Source: Anatilimnocola floriformis (lineage in GTDB: Bacteria; Planctomycetota; Planctomycetia; Pirellulales; Pirellulaceae). Taken from it: 64,000 nucleotides of DNA. The notes under the pieces were generated by a model. It was not told the DNA's origin. It made no database searches and saw only the letters and a program-made list of their open reading frames with translations. Of this stretch, positions 8,741-17,416 are shown one piece after another (positions within the stretch are counted from its first letter, which is position 1; the number at the start of each line of letters is the position of its first letter). The position numbers and the translations under genes were made by a program. The stretch spans positions 2,666,001-2,730,000 of the forward strand of contig NZ_JAMLFW010000001.1 in the NCBI RefSeq assembly GCF_024256385.1, written 5' to 3'.

Positions 8741-11700
8741 CACTGCCGATTTACATCGAGGTCCGCCGCGAAGGGGGCCGCCCGATCCATCACGTTCGCA
8801 CGTTGTTCATGCACGGGCCGCAGGCAGCCGATGCGCATCTGGGCCTGGCGATGGGCAAATTCAACAAACGGCTGAAAGAACAACTCGACGGCCTTGGTCG
8901 GCAGGATCGGCACGAAGACCTGATGCAAGCCGCGTTCTCGCCGCCGCTGCAATCGCGAGTGATCAAGCTCACCATCGAGTTGAAGCATCGCCAGGCGCGC
9001 GTCCGTTTCTTGTTCGCCACATTTGCCGCCCTCGAACGCCGCGTCGCCTTCACGCCATCGCTCCCAATGGTCTGGTTCGAATACGAAACCGACGCGCAGC
9101 TCGAAGCCGAAGCCACGCGAGCGATCCAGCATCACTATCGCGAATTGGAAAAGGTGCTCGGTCACGATGCCGAGGTTCGCCCCGAGGACGAAGCCATCCC
9201 CGGCCAAGCCTGGATTAGCACGGTCGACATCGAGGTAAACACACGCCCCTTCGATGAAAAGAAAATGGCTCGCGCCTTCGCCGCACTCCTCGACGACACG
9301 CGCGTCGATGGCGGCGTCGAACTGCAACGCGTCGGCCGTTGTCTCGATTGGCTCTATCCGGCTGAACTGCACCAGGCCGTTGGCCGCGATCGCGAGGTTT
9401 CTCAGCTGTACCATTTGCTCGATGGTCAGGACTGCCGACCAATCGTGCTCGTCGGCCCGCGGCTCGCCGGCAAAACCACCGTGCTGCACGAAACGGTTCG
9501 TCGACGCGTCGCGCGCCGCGGCAAACCCTACTCCGCCAAGCTCAACGTCTGGCTGTTATCGCCGCAGCGGCTCATCAGCGGCATGATGTATGTCGGCCAG
9601 TGGGAAGGTCGGCTGCAGGCGATTCTCAAAGTCGCTCGCAAGCAACGCCATGTGCTTTACTTCGACGATTTCCTCGGCTTGTATCGAGCAGGGATCAGTC
9701 GCGACGCCAGTCTGTGCGCAGCCGACGTCATCAAGCCATTCATCCAACGCCGCGAAGTGCGCGTGCTCGCCGAAATGACGCCCGAAGCCTGGCAAACGTT
9801 TTGTGAACGCGATCGCGGCCTGGCCGATCAGTTTCATGTGATACGCGTCGATGCGATGGGCGAGGAAGCGACGCGTCGCGTGATGATTCAAGTGCTGCGC
9901 AACTTAGAAGCGGAACATCATCTCAAGTTCAACCTCGATGCGCTGCCGTCAATGCTGCAGCTGCAGCAAGGCTACATTCGCGACGCCGCTTTCCCGGGCA
10001 AGAGCGCCGCCTTTGCGCGGCAACTCGCGCTGAAGATGCCCTCGCGCACGATTGCCCGCCGCGAAGTGTATGACGAGTTTCATCGCAAAACCGGCTTAGC
10101 TTTGTCGATTCTTGATGAACAGATTCAGCTCAATCGCAGCGAAGTGCTGAAGAACCTGCAACAACGCATGATCGGCCAGGAAGCAGCCGTTTCCGCTGCC
10201 GCCGACGTGGTGACCATCGCCAAGGCGCGCCTCGCCGATCGATCTCATCCGCTCGCGGTACTCCTCTTTCTCGGCCCGACCGGAGTGGGCAAGACGCAAT
10301 GCGCCAAGGTTCTCGCCGAGGTCATGTACAGCGATCCGGCCCGGCTGTTGCGATTCGATATGAATGAATACGCCTCGCCGTCGGCTGCGGCACAGTTGCT
10401 CGGCACACCGGGAGAGCCCGATGGTCTGCTGACATCGGCCGTTCGCCGTCAACCGTTTTCGATCGTGCTGCTCGATGAAATTGAAAAGGCGCATCCAGAT
10501 GTCTTCGACCTGCTGCTGCAAGTGACCGGCGAAGGGCGGCTGACCGATGCTTTGGGCCGGACTGCCGATTTTTCGAACACCGTGGTGGTGATGACCTCGA
10601 ATCTGGGAACGGCCCACGGCGGCCAAATCGGTCTCGCGAATAACCCGGCTTCGCGGCAGCACGTGTTCGTCAAAGCGGCCGAAAGCTTTTTCCGGCCGGA
10701 GTTTTTCAACCGCATCGATCGAGTGATTCCGTTCGAATCATTATCGCGCGACCAGATGCGGAACATCGCGCAGCTGTTGCTCGAAGATATTTTCCGCCGC
10801 GACGGCCTGGTGCGTCGCCGCTGCGCGCTCTGCGTGCATGAAGCCGCGATGGAGAGCATCGTCGATGCCGGCTATCACCCTCAGTTCGGCGCGCGAGCAC
10901 TGAAGCGAGCCATCGAACAACAGCTGATGCATCCCGTCGCGGCGAGCCTGTCGGGGGTGAACCCTGAGCTCCCCGCGGTCATCACCGTTTATCCCGCCCC
11001 CGAGGGTGTGACGGCTGCAGTGCAACCGCTGGGCAGCGTGCAAGCCAACGATTGTCATGCGTTCGATGATGCCGAGCCAGCCGAGAAGATCCGCCGCATC
11101 GCCGGGTTTCTCGATCGCGTGGAAGATGAACTCGAATCGCATCGCCCCGCCAGCAGCGGCGGTGGCCGAGGGCTTTCGGCGGAGCAGATTCGTTACTACG
11201 CCCTCAAGGAGCAACTGCAACAACTGCGCGAGATGCACCGCGACGTCAGCGAACTGGTTGCGAAAGCAGCCTCGGCTGGTCCGGTTTCGGCGACGACGCC
11301 ACGCATTGTTGGGCCCACCAAAGAGCTGACTCGCAATTACATGCGCCGCGTGCCGATCGGCAGTTTGTTGCGCGACTTCGCTTCAGCGCAGGATGTTCAC
11401 GATTATCTCACCGAAGCTGCCCAAAAACCAAAGCCTGAAGCAACTGCGGCCCGGTTGCTCGATCTGCGTTATGAAGCGGCCCATCTGCAAACCATGCTCG
11501 CGTCAGCCAGCGAGCCGCAGGATGTGCTGTTCTGGCTGAAGCCGCTGGTACGCATCAGCCGTCCTGCCTTGGTGCTGAAACTGCAAACTATTTTGAGTGT
11601 TTTCAAAGATGAGTTCGGATTCTCCGCGCGGATCGTTAGCGACAACCGCGCGGAAGGATTTGTAGCGCACCTGTCCGGTTCCGGAATCGGGCCGCTCGCC

Positions 11701-12063
11701 CGCGCCGAAGCTGGCATCCATATGTTCTGCGAACAAAAAGAAAACCTGATTCCCGTGCAGGTCTGGGTGCTGGCTTTCAGCGGCGACGCTGCCACGGCTG
11801 CCAAAGAGTTGCGTCAGCAACATGATGACGGGCTCGTCCAATTGCGGAGCGGTCAGGCAACGGCTGCCGATGATCCATTCCCGCTCGGCAACATCCTGCG
11901 CTTCTACGACGAAGCTGGGTCGACGATCGATCTGCGCAGCGGTCTGACGCAGCCGACGTTTCCGACCACGAAGGAATGGAAAACACTCCTGCTTGCCGGT
12001 TTGCCGCTACCGCCGGAACTCGCCGTACGGGCGGATGATCAAGAAGCGGAGGTGCAATCATGA
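8731..12063 (+). CDS. ClpA/B-like double AAA+ ATPase with release-factor-like C-terminus (gene 2 of trio)
   Basis: The ATG at 8731 lies inside the last codons of gene 1, so translation is probably coupled. The 1110-residue protein has an N-terminal domain of about 215 residues related in size to that of its neighbours. D1 Walker A is GPRLAGKT (242-249), Walker B YFDDF (Asp in place of Glu), and the arginine-finger site reads LADQF. D2 Walker A is GPTGVGKT (515-522), Walker B LDEIEKAH (581-588), arginine-finger site FNRID. The D2 pore loop is deleted (GTPGEPDG). An IGL tripeptide (633-635) matches the ClpA ClpP-docking loop. From about 912 on, the sequence tracks a release factor PCRF domain (SGSGIGPLARAEAGIHMF, 981-998) and the release factor's final strand (LRFYDEAGSTIDLRSG, 1056-1071), without GGQ. 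Confidence 0.88.
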   Translation: MELTLPIYIEVRREGGRPIHHVRTLFMHGPQAADAHLGLAMGKFNKRLKEQLDGLGRQDRHEDLMQAAFSPPLQSRVIKLTIELKHRQARVRFLFATFAALERRVAFTPSLPMVWFEYETDAQLEAEATRAIQHHYRELEKVLGHDAEVRPEDEAIPGQAWISTVDIEVNTRPFDEKKMARAFAALLDDTRVDGGVELQRVGRCLDWLYPAELHQAVGRDREVSQLYHLLDGQDCRPIVLVGPRLAGKTTVLHETVRRRVARRGKPYSAKLNVWLLSPQRLISGMMYVGQWEGRLQAILKVARKQRHVLYFDDFLGLYRAGISRDASLCAADVIKPFIQRREVRVLAEMTPEAWQTFCERDRGLADQFHVIRVDAMGEEATRRVMIQVLRNLEAEHHLKFNLDALPSMLQLQQGYIRDAAFPGKSAAFARQLALKMPSRTIARREVYDEFHRKTGLALSILDEQIQLNRSEVLKNLQQRMIGQEAAVSAAADVVTIAKARLADRSHPLAVLLFLGPTGVGKTQCAKVLAEVMYSDPARLLRFDMNEYASPSAAAQLLGTPGEPDGLLTSAVRRQPFSIVLLDEIEKAHPDVFDLLLQVTGEGRLTDALGRTADFSNTVVVMTSNLGTAHGGQIGLANNPASRQHVFVKAAESFFRPEFFNRIDRVIPFESLSRDQMRNIAQLLLEDIFRRDGLVRRRCALCVHEAAMESIVDAGYHPQFGARALKRAIEQQLMHPVAASLSGVNPELPAVITVYPAPEGVTAAVQPLGSVQANDCHAFDDAEPAEKIRRIAGFLDRVEDELESHRPASSGGGRGLSAEQIRYYALKEQLQQLREMHRDVSELVAKAASAGPVSATTPRIVGPTKELTRNYMRRVPIGSLLRDFASAQDVHDYLTEAAQKPKPEATAARLLDLRYEAAHLQTMLASASEPQDVLFWLKPLVRISRPALVLKLQTILSVFKDEFGFSARIVSDNRAEGFVAHLSGSGIGPLARAEAGIHMFCEQKENLIPVQVWVLAFSGDAATAAKELRQQHDDGLVQLRSGQATAADDPFPLGNILRFYDEAGSTIDLRSGLTQPTFPTTKEWKTLLLAGLPLPPELAVRADDQEAEVQS

Positions 12064-14333
12064 CGCAACCTTTTCCCGTTGTTGTCTGGCAAGACTCGCA
12101 GGGCGCTTTCACGGCCAGCGTGCTCGATGGTGCGCGGGCCGCTGCCGTCGACGTCAACGTGCCAGCCGCGCTGCTGCAGCTCAAGCGTTATCTGATCTGG
12201 AACTTTCGCCAAACGGGTGGCATGGGTTCGGCCGATTTCGCCGACCTGTCGCTGCGCGATCATCGCGTCCGCATCCGCGCCGAGTACAACACGGGGGACT
12301 ACGTTTATCCCGTCAGCCCGCCGCTGGAACTCCGAATCACTTGCGTTCACGGCAAGCGCGGCGACGGCGCGCTGCATTGCGTCATTCCGACACTCGGCAT
12401 TCGCTTGACCTATCAGCCGCAAGATCCGATCGAGGATCTCGTGAAAGAGGCGGTGCAGCAAGCTCTCGGCAAGCTCACGCCGCGCGATCTGTCGCGGCAT
12501 CTGATGCCCGGCGCATTCAGCTTGCACGCCGTCCACGTTCCCAATCAGCGCCAATCGATTCGCGAGAAACCCGAGCAATATGCCGCGCTCAGCAGCGTCG
12601 CCGAACGACTGGGTCAACGCGGCCGGGCCGGTCGTTGGCCACGGGCGTTGCTGCGCGATAAAGAAGTCCGGCAGGTCGCCGGACATTTGAAGGATGAGCG
12701 TGCGAGCCTGCTACTCGTCGGCGAGCGCGGCGGCGGCAAGTCGACCGTCCTCGTCGAAGCCATTCGTCTGTTGCAGCGGACGAATGTGAAAAAGCCCAGC
12801 GAAGAGCAAACCGAAGAAGAAGAGAAGAAGTCGACAGCCCTCCGCAACTTTTGGCTGACCAGCGGCGCGCGAATCATCGCCGGCATGAAGTACCTCGGCC
12901 AATGGGAGCAGCGTTGCGAACAAATGATCGCCGAGCTGGGCGAAAAGGGCGGACTGCTCTGCGTGGAAGACCTGCTCGAATTGGCGACAGTCGGCGGCGG
13001 TAAAGAAGGCGCAAACGTCGCGAACTTTCTGCATCCTTACGTCGAGCGCGGCGAACTGCGACTTGTAGCCGAAACGACGCCCGCCGAGCTCGACGCCTGC
13101 CGGCAGTTGCTGCCGGGGCTCGTCGATCAATTTCAGGTTATTCACATTCCCGAGTTTTCGCCCACTGACGGCCGCGCGCTGCTCGACGAGTTGCTGCGAA
13201 CCGGCGCTCGGCATCAGAAGTTGGAACTCGACGAAGGGTTGGCCGGGCTTGTTTATCGACTGTTCAAGCGGTTTCAACCGTATGCGGCGTTTCCCGGCCG
13301 GAGTGCCGCGTTCGTGCGGCACTTGCTGGACGACTCTGCCAAGGAACAGCGGACGAAGCTCACTCAGCACCACGTGCTCGCGCGGTTTCAGCGTGACACT
13401 GGTTTGCCGGAAGTGCTGCTGCGCGATGATCTGCCATTGCCGCACGAGGAAGTTCTCACGCGTTTCCGCGGCGAGGTTCTCGGCCAGGAAGCGGCTTGCG
13501 CCGCTGCTGCCGGAGTCGTCACCGCGCTCAAGAGTGGCTTGAATGACCCGAATCGTCCGCTCGGCGTGCTCCTCCTCTGCGGCCCGACCGGCGTCGGCAA
13601 AACCGAAATGGCCAAGGCCCTGTCGCGCTTCATTTTCGGCGCCGGCAACATGAAAGACCGGCTCGTTCGCCTCGATATGAGCGAATATGCCGGTTACGGC
13701 GCGGCCCAGCGGCTGTTTCAGAATGCCGATGGCCAGTTGAGCGAGTTCATCCAGCGGATTCGTCGTCAGCCGTTTGTCGTGGTCCTCTTCGACGAAATCG
13801 AAAAAGCCGCGCCGGAAGTTCTCGATGCATTGCTCGGTGTACTCGACGAAGGCCGCCTGACCGATCGCTTCGGCCGGACGACGACATTTCGCAGCGCGGT
13901 GATTGTGATGACGAGCAATATCGGCGCAGAACGGAGCGCCGCGGTCGGTTTCGATTCGACCGTCCAACCAGCCTTCGAGCGGATTGCCATGGGAACGTTT
14001 CGCCCGGAGTTCTACAACCGGATCGATTCGGTCATCGCCTTCCAGCCACTCTCGCGCGAGACGATCCGTTCCCTCGCCCGTCGCGAATTGGCTGCCATCG
14101 CCCAGCGCGAAGGGTTGGCCAAGAACGATCTCCGCCTCGAATGGAGCGACTCCCTCGTCGATCATCTCGCGGCCGCTGGTTACGACGCCCGCTATGGCGC
14201 CCGGCCGCTACATCGCGCGGTTGAACAGCTCATCATCGCGCCGCTCGCCAAGTGGCTCCTTGCCAATCCGACCGCGCGAGAACGGATCGTGCATGTCGAT
14301 CTGGCTGAGAACAATGAGATCGTGGTGTGGTAG
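12060..14333 (+). CDS. ClpA/B-like double AAA+ ATPase (gene 3 of trio)
   Basis: Start and stop of genes 2 and 3 overlap as ATGA, a standard coupling signal. The 757-residue protein has an N-terminal domain of about 160 residues, D1 Walker A GERGGGKS (221-228), an acidic insert (EEQTEEEEKK, 248-257), pore loop 1 of normal type (KYLG near 277-280), and a swapped Walker B, CVEDL, in place of Asp-Glu. The arginine-finger site reads LVDQF. D2 has GPTGVGKT (508-515), LFDEIEKAA (576-584) and FRPEFYNRID. The GYVG pore loop is shortened to NADGQ. A VGF tripeptide sits at 629-631. It ends soon after the D2 small domain and lacks the release-factor-like tail of its partners. A subunit of a mixed AAA+ ring is the natural inference. 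Confidence 0.88.
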   Translation: MTQPFPVVVWQDSQGAFTASVLDGARAAAVDVNVPAALLQLKRYLIWNFRQTGGMGSADFADLSLRDHRVRIRAEYNTGDYVYPVSPPLELRITCVHGKRGDGALHCVIPTLGIRLTYQPQDPIEDLVKEAVQQALGKLTPRDLSRHLMPGAFSLHAVHVPNQRQSIREKPEQYAALSSVAERLGQRGRAGRWPRALLRDKEVRQVAGHLKDERASLLLVGERGGGKSTVLVEAIRLLQRTNVKKPSEEQTEEEEKKSTALRNFWLTSGARIIAGMKYLGQWEQRCEQMIAELGEKGGLLCVEDLLELATVGGGKEGANVANFLHPYVERGELRLVAETTPAELDACRQLLPGLVDQFQVIHIPEFSPTDGRALLDELLRTGARHQKLELDEGLAGLVYRLFKRFQPYAAFPGRSAAFVRHLLDDSAKEQRTKLTQHHVLARFQRDTGLPEVLLRDDLPLPHEEVLTRFRGEVLGQEAACAAAAGVVTALKSGLNDPNRPLGVLLLCGPTGVGKTEMAKALSRFIFGAGNMKDRLVRLDMSEYAGYGAAQRLFQNADGQLSEFIQRIRRQPFVVVLFDEIEKAAPEVLDALLGVLDEGRLTDRFGRTTTFRSAVIVMTSNIGAERSAAVGFDSTVQPAFERIAMGTFRPEFYNRIDSVIAFQPLSRETIRSLARRELAAIAQREGLAKNDLRLEWSDSLVDHLAAAGYDARYGARPLHRAVEQLIIAPLAKWLLANPTARERIVHVDLAENNEIVVW

Positions 14334-14353
14334 TAATGCGCTAGGGTCACGTA

Positions 14354-14374
14354 GTCCGAAGCCATGCTTCGGAC
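14354..14374. terminator. hairpin between convergent genes (possible bidirectional terminator)
   Basis: GTCCGAAGC and GCTTCGGAC form a perfect 9-bp stem around a CAT loop, 20 bases after the stop of the third AAA+ gene and 70 bases before the 3' end of the convergent phosphoesterase gene. There is no T-tract. A second partial pairing (GGTCACGTAG near 14345 with CTACGCGACC near 14417) frames it, so it may be a dispersed palindromic element rather than a terminator. Confidence 0.5.
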
Positions 14375-14443
14375 CAGTGGCTCGACGTTAATGCTCGAAC
14401 GAACCATGGCCTCGTTCTACGCGACCTTACTGACGTGAATGCT

Positions 14444-17155
14444 CTAATTCTTCCCCTGTCGCTCACGGGCTTCTTCCTCTTCATCTTCTTCTACAGCAGT
14501 CACCGCCCATTCGGGGAACGGCACTTTGCTTCCTTTCACGCTGCGCCAAATGATGCGATTGAGAACGTCTTCCGGCGCGCGGTCGATCTCGGCGAAGTTG
14601 AGCGTCGCCGAGACGAGGGCGTCTTCCCGCAGGATCGGGTCGAGGATTGACTTGGGATCGGGGTTCATCGTGTCGATCGGGATATTCGTCGGCACCGAAT
14701 CGAACGGCTTGAAGTTTGGCTCGTCGGTGAAGCAATCGAACATCGGCACAGCCGAGGCGTCGAACTGATTCATCGGCTTCATGCCGAGGATTTGTTCCAT
14801 CGTGCGGATCAAGCTCGTCGTGTTGTACTGCGTGCTGATGAGTTCCCCGCGTTTGGCAAACGGGCTCAGCACATAGGCGGTTGTGCGATAGCCGCTGACG
14901 TGATCCCAGCCATTTTGCGGATCGTCTTCAATCGCAAAGATGGCCATATCCTTCCAGAATTTCGAGTGACTCAGCGCGTCGGCAATGCGTCCGAAGGCCA
15001 GATCGTTGTCGGCAACGCAGGCCGACGGCGTAGGGCAGCCGACCTTCGTGCCACTGCCGTGATCCTGCGGCAGGCAGATGATCACGAGGTTCGGGAACTC
15101 GCCCTTGGCTTCGTATTCCTTCAGCTCGTTGATGATGAAATCGGCGCGGAACTGATCGGGCACCGACATGTTCCAGCCGACATACGCCGTCGGCGAAAAG
15201 GGCTTGAGGCTTTCGACCGACGGCGACGAAGCGAAAACCACTTCCTTCGATTCGCCTCTCCAAGTGCGATAGCAGGCTAGGAAACTCGGGTTACCCTTCT
15301 TGGCCGGATCGGCGTACTTCACTTCCGGGCCCATGAATTCGCCGTAGTTGCGAATCGTCTTTTTGTGGAGCAACGCGTTATCCCAAATAAAACCGGCCGG
15401 CGAATAGGCGATGGCATCGCTTTCGTCGGGGCCCATGCCGTCGGGATAGCTCCGCGGAAAACCGGCGAAGCTCTTCTCCATGTAATCGGTGCTGAAGGCC
15501 GTGGTGCTCCACTGATGCCCGTCGGCGCTGAGGATGCCGGCGCAGTAAGTGTTGTCGAGCAGCACAAAGTCATTGACCATCTTGTGCTGATTGGGCGTGA
15601 CGTTTTCGCCGAAGATGCACAGATCGGCGTGGCCGCGGCCGCGTTTGAGCGCACCGAAGACCTGATCGTAGGTGCGGTTCTCCTTGAGAATGTAAACGAC
15701 GTGCTTGATCTTGCTCGGCTCACCGATCCGTTCAGGAATGGCCCGCGGCGGCTGATCTGGGCGCGGCGGTTGCCCTGCCTGGGCGATGCGGCCGCGCCGC
15801 ATGTTTACCGCGGCCCGCTGCGAAAGCTTGGCCAGCGTCGGAGCATCGGCCGGCAATGGCACGAGCGAAACCGAACCGGAGTAATGATGCGAGTTGAACC
15901 CTTCTGCGCCCGAGCCTGGCTGCTTCTTCGGCGCAAGTGGAATGCCTTTGATATTCGCCGCGTAAATATGCTTTCGCTCGGCATCGAAGGCCAGCGCGCC
16001 GGGAAACCAACCAACGGGGATCAAGCCTTGCAGAACCGATTCCCCTTTGTCTTCAGGATCGAACTTGATCACCGCGATGGCATTTTGCGAACCATTGGCG
16101 ACGTACAGACGTTTGCCGTTCGGTGCAAAGGCGAGGGCGTTGGGCGAAGCGCCGAAGAGGTCGGAAGGTTTTTGTTTACACCAGATCGTATCGATCACTT
16201 GCTCCTTGGCGACATCGATCAGGCTGATGTTATCGCTGCCCGCGTTCGCGCAGACGACGTATTCTTTGTCTGGCGAAACCGCGAGAGCACAGGCGTGCAG
16301 ACCCGTGAGTAGTTCGACGGTCTTCTGCTTTCCCTCGAGATCAACAATGCTCACCGAGCCTTCGCTGGCGATGAAGCGAACGGGATCGACGCGCACTTCG
16401 GTGCCCCGGCCAGCGGGGCCGACAAGATCGCCAGCGCCAGGACGACGGCCGGCCCAGTTGCTGACGTAGGCTTTGTGGCCGACGAGCACCACATCGTAGG
16501 GCGCCGCGCCGACGTCGAAGGTGCGGAGCGTCTTGCCGGTGGCGGTTTCGATTTCGAGCAGTTTGTTCGAGAGGTTGCCGCAGACATACAGCAGCTTGCC
16601 ATCGGCGGTGAGGGCCAGGCCGCTGGGAATCTCGGGTTTTCGCCGCGGCGCGTTGGCGAGCGGCAGATGAATCGTATGCGAAGGAGCGATTTTTCCATCG
16701 GTGACGACAAAGACTTTGATCGAGCCATTCACGTTGCTCAGATAAAGCTTCTGGCCATCGGCGGAAAAGATCAGACCAGTAAAACTGACGATGCCCTTCG
16801 TATCGGGCATGAGGATGTTCGTCGACGGCGCTTCCGGTGGCTCGGTTTTGTCGTCAGCGGGAAGTTTGACGCGCTGCAGAATCTCACCTTTGGCCGGTTC
16901 GATGACGACGAGCTCACTCGTCTTGCCCGAGGTCACCAGCATTTTGCCATCGGGCGAAAGAGCCAGCGCCTGCGGCCGCAAACCGGGCAGTTCGACCAAC
17001 CGACCAAACGGAGTGAGGAGTTGATTCACCGGAGTGACGATGAATTCCTCGCGCGACCGGCCGACGAGATCGGTTTTGGCATCCTCCACCGGTTCCTGGG
17101 CAGCGGCGAAACAAGTCAACGACAACAGCGTGACGACGCACCAGACTCGAAACAT
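14444..17155 (-). CDS. exported beta-propeller / phosphoesterase (alkaline-phosphatase-fold) protein
   Basis: The ATG at 17155 is chosen over an upstream one at 17293 because it begins a clear signal peptide (MFRVWCVVTLLSLTCFAAAQ). Of 903 residues, about 50-450 are YVTN/NHL-type propeller repeats (ALALSPDGKMLVTSG, NALAFAPNGKRLYVANGSQ). About 500-850 form a PF04185-like phosphoesterase domain with 'HVVYILKENRTYDQVFG', 'LPQDHGSGTKVG' and 'IEDDPQNGWDHVSGYR', the latter giving typical metal-ligand Asp/His positions. The C-terminus is acidic (EEDEEEEARER). The combination is frequent in planctomycetes and is probably periplasmic; the true substrate (phospholipid, phosphate ester or other) is unknown. 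Confidence 0.88.
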   Translation of the reverse strand: MFRVWCVVTLLSLTCFAAAQEPVEDAKTDLVGRSREEFIVTPVNQLLTPFGRLVELPGLRPQALALSPDGKMLVTSGKTSELVVIEPAKGEILQRVKLPADDKTEPPEAPSTNILMPDTKGIVSFTGLIFSADGQKLYLSNVNGSIKVFVVTDGKIAPSHTIHLPLANAPRRKPEIPSGLALTADGKLLYVCGNLSNKLLEIETATGKTLRTFDVGAAPYDVVLVGHKAYVSNWAGRRPGAGDLVGPAGRGTEVRVDPVRFIASEGSVSIVDLEGKQKTVELLTGLHACALAVSPDKEYVVCANAGSDNISLIDVAKEQVIDTIWCKQKPSDLFGASPNALAFAPNGKRLYVANGSQNAIAVIKFDPEDKGESVLQGLIPVGWFPGALAFDAERKHIYAANIKGIPLAPKKQPGSGAEGFNSHHYSGSVSLVPLPADAPTLAKLSQRAAVNMRRGRIAQAGQPPRPDQPPRAIPERIGEPSKIKHVVYILKENRTYDQVFGALKRGRGHADLCIFGENVTPNQHKMVNDFVLLDNTYCAGILSADGHQWSTTAFSTDYMEKSFAGFPRSYPDGMGPDESDAIAYSPAGFIWDNALLHKKTIRNYGEFMGPEVKYADPAKKGNPSFLACYRTWRGESKEVVFASSPSVESLKPFSPTAYVGWNMSVPDQFRADFIINELKEYEAKGEFPNLVIICLPQDHGSGTKVGCPTPSACVADNDLAFGRIADALSHSKFWKDMAIFAIEDDPQNGWDHVSGYRTTAYVLSPFAKRGELISTQYNTTSLIRTMEQILGMKPMNQFDASAVPMFDCFTDEPNFKPFDSVPTNIPIDTMNPDPKSILDPILREDALVSATLNFAEIDRAPEDVLNRIIWRSVKGSKVPFPEWAVTAVEEDEEEEARERQGKN

Positions 17156-17315
17156 GGCAGAATCACTTTCGGGAAAAGCCGAACGGCCAATAACACGAGA
17201 AAGAATCGTAACCCATCGAGCCGGCAGTGAAACAGTCGGCGCAGGGCGGAAAGCAAGGCTGTTTGTCACAGGCAACGTGTTCGCAGTTGGCATTTCGCAG
17301 CAAGCCGCAAATTGT

Positions 17316-17345
17316 TTGCGTCGCTTGGTTTGCTTCCGCTATGCT
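17316..17345 (+). promoter_or_regulatory. putative sigma70-type promoter of HINT gene 1
   Basis: TTGCGT (17316-17321), an 18-base spacer and TATGCT (17340-17345) precede the gene by about 70 bases. The weak -35 is offset by the fact that the decamer TATGCTGACC (17340-17349) recurs upstream of the third paralogue at 21198, where it also follows a TTG hexamer. Confidence 0.4.
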
Positions 17346-17416
17346 GACCACGTCGCGGCTCGGATTGGGGCATCCCGTCGCGATCTTTTCTTTTGGAACA
17401 GGCGGGAGGCGGTCGT

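Noticed and set aside
12711-14165. Long antisense frame inside the third AAA+ gene
   Set aside because: The sense strand encodes Walker A/B and arginine-finger motifs; the antisense product is low-complexity and unrelated to any family.
5366-14333. Calling the AAA+ trio clpA, clpB or clpC
   Set aside because: None has a Clp_N repeat domain or a ClpB middle domain, and the key first-module residues differ; a standard symbol would mislead.
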